From assembly GCA_963556145.1 (NCBI GenBank), contig OY744467.1, positions 1,054,001-1,118,000 of the forward strand: a stretch of DNA of 64,000 bases, read 5' to 3'. Source of the DNA: Hygrocybe punicea. Its lineage: Eukaryota; Basidiomycota; Agaricomycetes; Agaricales; Hygrophoraceae. This document shows positions 57,136 through 64,000 of this stretch, piece after piece. The position numbers and the translations under genes are program-made. The notes beneath the pieces were generated by a model. It was not told the DNA's origin, searched no databases, and saw only the letters and a program-made list of their open reading frames with translations. Each line of letters opens with the position of its first letter. Positions within the stretch are counted from its first letter, which is position 1.

Positions 57136-60100
57136 ATGTCAGACACCACGTCATCAACACCAAACTGCCCGGTACTAGAGGGCCCCTCAAATTTCACGAT
57201 ATGGAATATACGAATCAAGGGAGCGCTCAGCAAAAAACAGGTCCTAGGAGTCGTTACAGGCACGGACGCCAAACCAGCACCCATCACGCCAAGCGCATCA
57301 ACATCTGCATCCATGCTATCAATGTCCGCATCCAAGATAAGCTACAACGACACCTGGGAAGCGCGCGATGAAAAAGCCACGGGAATCATACAGCGCTACA
57401 TAAGCGACAACATCCTACTAAGCATCGGAGACAAACCCTCAGCTAAAGAACTATATGACACGATCACGAAACGATATAACGAAACCAACGTCGTCACCAC
57501 AGCCTTCCACGCACTCGTCAACCTCACCTCCATCAAATTCGGAGGTTCACCCTCGTCAAAGTCCATGTCCGAACACATCGCAATGTTCCTCGCAAGCAGC
57601 AATCGACTCACAACACTGGGTTACACATTCCCAGAAGATCTACTACCCCTACTCCTGCTCAAATCCATCCCGGACGACAATGAGTGGAAGACACTCAAGA
57701 CCGCCATCATGGGATCGGTACCAGACGGCCAAAAACTCAAGCTACCCACCGTTGAAGCAAAACTCGCGGCACACGCAGTGGACCTACAAAAGACCAGCGA
57801 CGCCATGGGCCAAACAGAGACACTGACGCCAAACGACGAGTCTGCCCTTAAAGCATCAAAGACAGAGAAAAAGAAACTCTTCTGCAAGGTACACGGCCGC
57901 TGCGCACACACATCGAAAGACTGCCGAAACCTAAAAGGGAAGGAGAACAAAAGAGGGGGAAAGTGCAAGCGCAAAAAGGAGCACAGCAAAGCACACAAAG
58001 TCGAGGAGGACGATACCAGTAGCGACTCAGACAACGGATCAGATGATGGGGACGAAGCCCATGTAGCAGACACAGGAAATGTAATCATTAATCAACGGGG
58101 TTGGTCCCGCATTTATGCCTACCTCACGACCAAACCAAACCAAAGAAAAGGGAGCATCATCATCGACTGCGGAGCCAGCACCAACATGGTACCGCACCCG
58201 GAATGGTTCGATGCGTGCACATTCAAAAGACTGGATCCGCCACACCCAGTCCGCTTCGGCGACAACACAATGGCTAAAGCCGTCGGCATCGGCGACGTGT
58301 GGTTATCAAGCAGAGTGGGAGACAAAAGATACAAAATACGGCTCCGCAACACCCTGCTCATACCCACCTTCCAGATAACATTGGTGTCCGTGAGCCAACT
58401 TAGTAAAGCAGGACATGTATCAATATTCGACGAACGGGGGGGACGCGTAATACACAAACGCAACACCATCATGACGGCGCTACGACGGAAAGGACTATAC
58501 CATCTACAGGTACAATCCCTAGGGAGCCCGTCAGGCGCCCTTTTCGCCATGGACATAAACACTCTACACCGCCGCATGGGTCACATCGGCACACACCGAC
58601 TAAAAAGAATGGTAGCAAAAGGACAAATCAAGGACGTCGACACTCTCACCGGCATACCCGAATTCTGCGAGCCCTGCGTCATGGGCAAGATGAAAAAGCT
58701 ACCCTTCAAGCGAAGCAAAACCGTCGCGAGAGGCCCGCTCGACATGGTTCATTCCGATGTGGGAGGGCCGGTGACACCCACATTGTGCGATGGCTACCGA
58801 TATTGGGTAACGTTCGTCGACCTGTGGTCCAGACATACATGGGTACTGTTCGCGAAATGAAAATCGGACGTCGAGAAACTATACGAGACATGGAAATCAG
58901 AGGTGCAAGCATTCTTCAAGGTCAAAATGGACACCATACTGTTCGGCAAAGGCTGGACGCGTTTCTTCATCACAGACGGAGGCGGTGAATACGGCGGCAA
59001 AGAATTCAAAGCCAAACTGAAGGCTGAAGGAGTATTTCACCAGACGACGGCACCTGACACACCCGAGTCCAACGGCATCGCCGAGAGAGTGAACCAAACG
59101 CTTGTTACCAAGACCATCGCCATGCTAGTCGCATCCGGGCTCCCAAAACACTTCTGGACGTATGCCATGGCGACGGCAGCTCACCTCATCGCACAATCAC
59201 CAGCGTCCGGAATTGGAGGACAGACTCCATACACGAAATTAACGGACAGACCGGTCAACGTCTCGCTATTCCGTCCCTTTGGCTGCCCGGCCTACGCACT
59301 CATACAAAGGATGCACCGGAAAGGAAAGTTCGACGAAAGGGCCACCAAATGCGTCCTCATCGGATACCCGCACGAGAAGAAGGCATATCTTCTACTAGAT
59401 ACCAAAACCAAACGCATCTTCACCTCCAGGCACGTCAAGTTCGATGAAAACGGAACATTGCCTGAACAACTACGCACTAACCACTCAAACGAGCCTGAGG
59501 ACCAGTGGGAGGCCATGTTTCGGCCACCCCACGAACGAAGCGGACGCCACGACTCGACACAAACTGAACCACGAGGGACAATGCCCGACGATGACGAGGA
59601 TGATGCCTCACAGACGGGTACCGATAGGGAACCGTTAATCATCAGCCCGGCTGAAGACGCAGACCAACCGCCGCTACAAGCATCACCAGCGCCCCGCACA
59701 CCAAGCACAACCAAAACCAACAACAAAACGCGAGACACGACATCACGGATCCCACGTCCGATGACCGCGCCCCGGACGGAACAAGACAAGATGCCGAACC
59801 TGTGAATGGAAGAAACAATACATGCCCATGAACCAGCAAGGAAAGTGGGAGGGACACGCAAAAGCACGCACGCCCGAAACCCAGCCAACAGAAACACGGA
59901 ATACGACAAAAAGGTACACGAAGAACAACAACAAAAACTACACCGAATGCTCGAACACGAAGTGAAAAGGCTAGCTGAGAAAGGGAAAATGAAAGCCAAA
60001 GAGAGCGAACCAGAAATCCCAGCGAACGTTCAAATCGACAAGGACTACGACGACTTCGCAGACGACGTACACTTCGCCGGACTAAGCAACACTGGACTGT

Positions 60101-61722
60101 CCAACGACAACCTCCCAGCCTTGCTGAAAGAAGCCCTAAAGGGCCCAGACAGCACCAAATGGCAAGACGCACTCCTCGACGAGCTAGAAAATCTAAAGTC
60201 AAACAACGTATATGAAGAGGTCCCAATACCGGAGGGCGTCACGCCATTCACGTCTAAGGCCACACTACGTCTAAAATTCGACGGAAACGGAAACGTTACG
60301 CGACACAAAGTCCGGATCGTCGCGCGAGGCTTTGCCCAAAAGGAAGGCATAGACTACAATGAGGTCTTCACCCCCGTCGCGAACCTGGAATCCGTCCGCA
60401 TCATCGTGTCGCTGGCCACCAAGTATGACCTAGAACTCGACCAAATGGACATAACCGGGGCCTACCTAAACGGAGAACTGGAGGAAGAACTTTACATGTT
60501 GCCACCAGACGAAGTGGACATTAAACCCGGACACTGCTGGCACCTACTCCGCTCCCTTTACGGGCTCAAACAGGCTGGGCGCGTATGGAACAAAACCCTA
60601 GACCGAAAGCTCGGCGAAATGAAATTGACCCGTCTAAGTGCCGAGACATGCCTATACGTCTACAAGGACAAAGGAGAACTGTGCTTCCTTGTGGGATACA
60701 TGGACGACCTACTCCTCACAGCAGCTTCACGAGCACTCATGAATAAGGTAAAACGTCTACTATCCAATACATACAAGATGCACGACCTCGGCCAGGCAAG
60801 TTTCATCCTCGGGATGCAAATTAAAAGAAACTGCAAACTACGCACAATCTCCTTATCCCAACATCAATACATTGACACAGTGCTCGAATGCTTCGGAATG
60901 ACAGACTGTAAGCCAGTCTTCACACCCATGGACCCCAAAGTGCGACCATCTGCGGACGACCCACTCAGCGACTCCATAATTAAAACCATGAAAATGGGGG
61001 AATGGGAGGTTACATACCAGAGCATCGTGGGCTCATTGATGTGGTTAACACTCGGCACCCGACCGGACTTAGCATATACCACCGGCGTCATAGAGAGGTA
61101 CAGCGCAAAACCAAAGGCACAGCACTGGGCCCTAGCCAAGAGAGCCTTACGGTATCTAAAAGGGACATGAAACCTTGCCGTAACGTTCGACGGATCCGAC
61201 GTAAACATGGACATGGATTTCCATGGGTACTCGGATGCAAACTGGAACGGCGATCAAGACACGTCGCGGTCAACATCAGGATATGTCTTCATCAGCAATC
61301 ACGGGGCCATCGGATGGTTGAGCAAACTCCAATCCATGGTCTCACTGTCATCCACCGAATCCGAGTACATTGGACTCAGTAACGCGGGGCAACACGTAGC
61401 ATGGCTACGCACATTCTTCGATGAGATCGGGCACAACCAAAGGGGAGCTTCCGAACTCAAATGCGACGATCAAGCTGCCATCATCCTATCCCACGATCCA
61501 CAATTCCGAGCCAGAACCAAACACATACAGCGAAAATACCACTACGTGAGGGATGACCTCATAGCCAAAGGAGAATGTATCGTACGCTGGTGTCCGACGG
61601 ACGATATGGTCACCGACATATTCACGAAGCCGCTCCCACATGACAAACACTGGAAATTCGTACGTGTGATGGGATTACGACCTAGCTCGAGTGGGAGTGT
61701 CAAGAGAGAAGAACAAAGATAG
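57136..61722 (+). pseudogene. Copia Gag-Pol polyprotein with three TGA stops
   Basis: One reading frame of 1529 codons, broken by TGA at 58858, 59803 and 61168. Gag starts MSDTTSSTPNCPVLEGPSNF and has a Cys/His box (CKVHGRCAHTSKDC). The protease motif is IIDCGASTNMV. Integrase has the HHCC segment (HRRMGHIGTHRLK, CEPCVMGK) and the catalytic residues in MVHSDVGGP, FFITDGGGEYGG and SNGIAERVNQTL. Reverse transcriptase has DQMDITGAYLNGEL, SLYGLKQAGRVW and the active site YMDD. RNase H has YSDANWNGDQDTSRSTSGYV and SLSSTESEYIGLS. At the third stop (KGT*NL) the family normally has an Arg, which fits CGA to TGA. No frameshift was seen, so decay is recent. Confidence 0.93.
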
Positions 61723-61916
61723 GGAGCTAAGGCTCCACCCATATGGGAAACGCCGGCCGAATGCGGCAAACCCCGAACGCCCAAATAACGTTTGGGGTTC
61801 AGTACCGTGAATACCTCAGTCGTTTACTCTACAACGACTGAGGTATGTCCACGTCACCACACAATTACATTCACATGTACTAATCCCTGTACTAGTTTTA
61901 CATCACAGTCGCGAAA
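61698..61916 (+). repeat. 3' LTR of the Copia element
   Basis: 219 bp, begins TGTCAAGAGAG, ends GCGAAA. The hairpin TACCTCAGTCGTT / AACGACTGAGGTA is at 61812-61845. It lacks the extra duplication of the 5' LTR. Confidence 0.92.
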
Positions 61917-62004
61917 CAGACGCAGCAATATCACAGTTCCGCACCATCACAAAACACTACATTCCAATGGACTCACACCTTACAGCATATCTTTTCCACA
62001 AGAC

Positions 62005-62600
62005 ATGGCTCAGCCAAGAGGGACAATTCCCACTCCGAGTGGGCCAGCCAATCTCGGCCGACCAATATCTTTCTCCAGGGGAGATGGCTTGGCCGAGGGG
62101 TCTATGTTCTGAGGGACATGAGTTGGCCGAAGCAGGGGGATATATTGGCCAATGGGTCTGGATATTTTGGCTGGCCATGGGAGATGGATTGGCCCACCGG
62201 TCTGGGTATCTTGGCAGGCCATGGAACATGGATTGGCCGACAGCCCAGGGTAATTTGGCTGGCCATGAAAGGTGGATTGGCCGACGTGTCTGGGTATTTC
62301 GGTTGGCCATGGAACATGGATTGGCCGATGGGTCTGGGTATTTCAGCTGGCCATGGAACATGGATTGGCCGACGGGTCTCGGTATGTCGGCTGGCCATGA
62401 AAGGTGGATTGGCCGACAGGTCTGGGTATTTTGGCTGGCCATGGAACATGGATTGGCTGACGGGTCTGGGTATGTCGGCTGGCCATGAAAGGTGGATTGG
62501 CCAACAGGTCTGGGTATTTCGGTTGGCCATGGATTGGCCAATCCTGGTTAGTATACCGTCAGCCATGGGACATGGGTTGGCAAATACCATATATTGGCTT
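62005..62600. repeat. 44-bp minisatellite
   Basis: About nine tandem copies of a 44-bp unit between roughly 62115 and 62560 (core TGGATTGGCCGACGGGTCTG then GGTATTTCGGCTGGCCATGG), with degenerate units on both sides. Since 44 is not a multiple of three, the long open frames here on both strands are chance. It directly follows the broken end of patatin-like copy 2. Confidence 0.9.
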
Positions 62601-62690
62601 GCTGGTCATTCTTGGCAGATGGTTATGGTCCAGTTGGTTAAAAATATATTACTTTCTTCTGTTCAACTATATCTTCTCTAATAATATGTA

Positions 62691-64000
62691 TTACTCCATC
62701 TTGTTGGAAAAGGCAGTTTCTGCTTGTGCTATCATATTCCTCCACATTACCATTTGTTTTTCCGCATAACAGATGTGCCCCCTCAGTCCCAGACCAACTT
62801 TGTCACGACGTGCTTCCCATTGCACCTTCTGGTGTTGCAGCCAACGAATCACGTTACCCATTTCTGACTTGACGCTTTGCAATTCTTCAGACCACCGATC
62901 ATATCTGGCCTTGCCACGGAGCCAGTTTACACGATACACTGTATAGCAGTAAGATCTTCCATGAATTGCTGTAGCAGAACCATTCACCTTCTTGCATCCA
63001 ATCGTTGTCACCAGTATTATTCCTTTCTTTCCTCCGCCAGATCCAGGGCAGCTTGTGACTCCTCTAGCCCACTCTATTCTCCTCAAGCATATCACCACTC
63101 ATCTTGATATCCTCCTGCCTCAGCACTTTGAAACGATCCAAAATGTCTGCATTCCCCCCCTAGATTGACCAATGCTCGACGAGCCTGCCTGTAGCTGGTG
63201 GCATATTTACCAACTTTTTGCTGGATGGCATGTATGTCGTCCCATGCTCGAGTCTTCTTCTTCTGGCTGTTTGCTCCACGAACAGAGGTTCGAAAGATTA
63301 CCATTTTCTCACCCAGTGTCATCCTCAAGTTTTCCAAACAATCGTTTGCTTGGCCCACCCTGAGTTCCACCTCCTGAGCCACCAAAATTTCCAAACCCAG
63401 CCGAGCACATTCCTCCACTCCTAAGGTCGATGGCATTGTGAGTCGGCAATTTTCTGGCCATTCTGCAACATGGTCATCATCTTCTTCATCTACCCCACCC
63501 TCCTCATCCACATCCACAATCCAGTCATCAGCAGTGGGATCATAATTGACCAGATTACACTCATCCACATCTTCACCAAGTATTCCTTGTATTTTTCTGT
63601 GGAACGAGTCGATCCGAGACTGCAGTCTAATTCGCTGATCCTCCAGATTTGCCTTGTCTGTGAAACTGCCCGTTTTTTGAACAGCACGAGCCGTTGTTTT
63701 CAGAGTATTCCTGTAGGGTAAACAAATGTCAAAGAGACGATCGATGAGAATGAGGATACATCCTACTGTGCTTGTTCTATGTTTATTCCTTCATTTAAGA
63801 TGGTCACCCGACCAGCCATTACATCTTTGGGATTCCCTGTCATCAGTCTCAACCTGATCTCAGCCTGCGATGGTGCTGGTGAAACATCATTACCGTGTCC
63901 AAAACATCAACACTTTACAAGACAAACCTTTCTCCATTCTGACGTCGAATACCCTCAAGTAGTCACCACGGAAATCCATTGCCCTTCTTTCTTCTTCCTT
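62691..64000 (-). pseudogene. KDZ-family transposase, C-terminal part (runs off right edge)
   Basis: The minus strand shows the C-terminal region of a Kyakuja-Dileera-Zisupton transposase. From the edge: GNPKDVMAGRVTILNEGINI, a short intron near 63764-63719, then KTTARAVQKTGSFTDKANLE, RIDSFHRKIQGILGEDVDEC, an acidic segment, EECARLGLEILVAQEVELRV, CLENLRMTLGEKMVIFRTSV, YRQARRALVNLGG, and after a break RYDRWSEELQSVKSEMGNVI and LGLRGHICYAEKQMVMWRNM. A run of seven Gs at about 63156 shifts the frame, and a stop follows near 63067, so the copy is damaged. The catalytic part lies beyond the window. KDZ elements are common in Agaricomycetes. Confidence 0.75.

Larger units (their letters stand above)
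56733..61916 (+). mobile_element. Copia (Ty1) LTR retrotransposon with three in-frame TGA stops
   Basis: 5184 bp, flanked by a perfect 5-bp duplication CAGAC (56728-56732 and 61917-61921), inserted in patatin-like copy 2. The LTRs are 273 and 219 bp; the difference is an internal duplication in the 5' LTR, and there are several point differences. One long Gag-Pol frame is interrupted only by three TGA codons. Confidence 0.95.
55310..61985 (-). pseudogene. Patatin-like phospholipase, copy 2, split by a Copia element
   Basis: On the minus strand, the segment 61985-61922 (equivalent to the end of the intron and start of exon three of copy 1) is followed by the Copia element and then by 56732-55310. 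That part contains GIFGVNNPSSMAWQEIENI, DLAAWFRGAEMEALVYNF, AAWLSFWGL and VGCKLEV, close to copy 1 throughout. The N-terminal part with DGGGYRG and GTSTGG is absent, replaced by minisatellite sequence beyond 61985. A frame change near 55930 and a TGA near 55840 add to the damage. Both patatin-like copies are thus dead, and this one is truncated. It extends further 3' (to about 55310) than the readable part of copy 1. Confidence 0.82.

Noticed and set aside
57136..61722. TGA as a recoded sense codon in the Copia element
   Set aside because: The window's host genes end normally with TGA as well as TAG; one site matches a conserved Arg codon, so mutation is simpler.
62005..62600. A CRISPR-like array in the 44-bp repeat
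   Set aside because: Units are head-to-tail without unique spacers, and the genome is eukaryotic.

Overview
This window looks like a chromosome arm segment of a mushroom-forming basidiomycete (Agaricomycetes). Its genes carry many short introns (about 40-60 nt, GT..AG, with CTAAY-type branch sites). The proteins are typical for that group: an Hsp110/Sse1 chaperone, a Cps1-type GT2 synthase, an Ariadne RBR ligase, a cytosolic lysyl-tRNA synthetase and a Git3-like seven-helix receptor. The transposon mix (KDZ, hAT, DIRS, Ty3, Copia) fits as well. All gene models were read by eye from conserved protein motifs and splice signals; no database search was possible.

Layout. (1) 1-9985 is a repeat island: the 5' part of a hAT transposon whose transposase runs off the left edge, a 3-kb non-autonomous hAT with an 8-bp target duplication and a second element nested in it, a fold-back element and a decayed cytochrome P450. 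(2) 9986-26081 is the only gene-dense part: a disordered Arg/Pro/Asp-rich protein (-), Hsp110 (+), GT2 synthase (-), RBR E3 ligase (-), lysyl-tRNA synthetase (+) and a 7TM receptor (+). (3) 26518-64000 is a second, deeply nested repeat island. A patatin-like gene is split by a hAT, which is itself split by an 851-bp palindrome and a non-autonomous hAT. A further non-autonomous hAT holds an apparently intact Ty3 element with identical LTRs. A fold-back element is split by a DIRS-like element that carries two more insertions. A second patatin-like copy is split by a Copia element. A minisatellite and a KDZ transposase relic reach the right edge.

The most unusual observation is a 52-bp tripartite palindrome, CCTCGCGA-N15-CAATTG-N15-TCGCGAGG. 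It occurs about eleven times, plus two half copies, with nearly invariant spacing. It sits near one end of the non-autonomous hAT elements and in scattered relics. These elements also share an architecture: a short intron, then a CAC or CAG trinucleotide-repeat exon, then the tripartite palindrome, then the hAT terminus. I cannot link the motif to any system I know.

Other points: the Ty3 element has a textbook -1 slippery heptamer at its gag-pol junction. The Copia and DIRS copies are decaying mainly through TGA stops. Fold-back elements of one family recur three times with shared internal modules. How the host genes work together cannot be read from the window; they are ordinary housekeeping or membrane functions without an evident pathway link.
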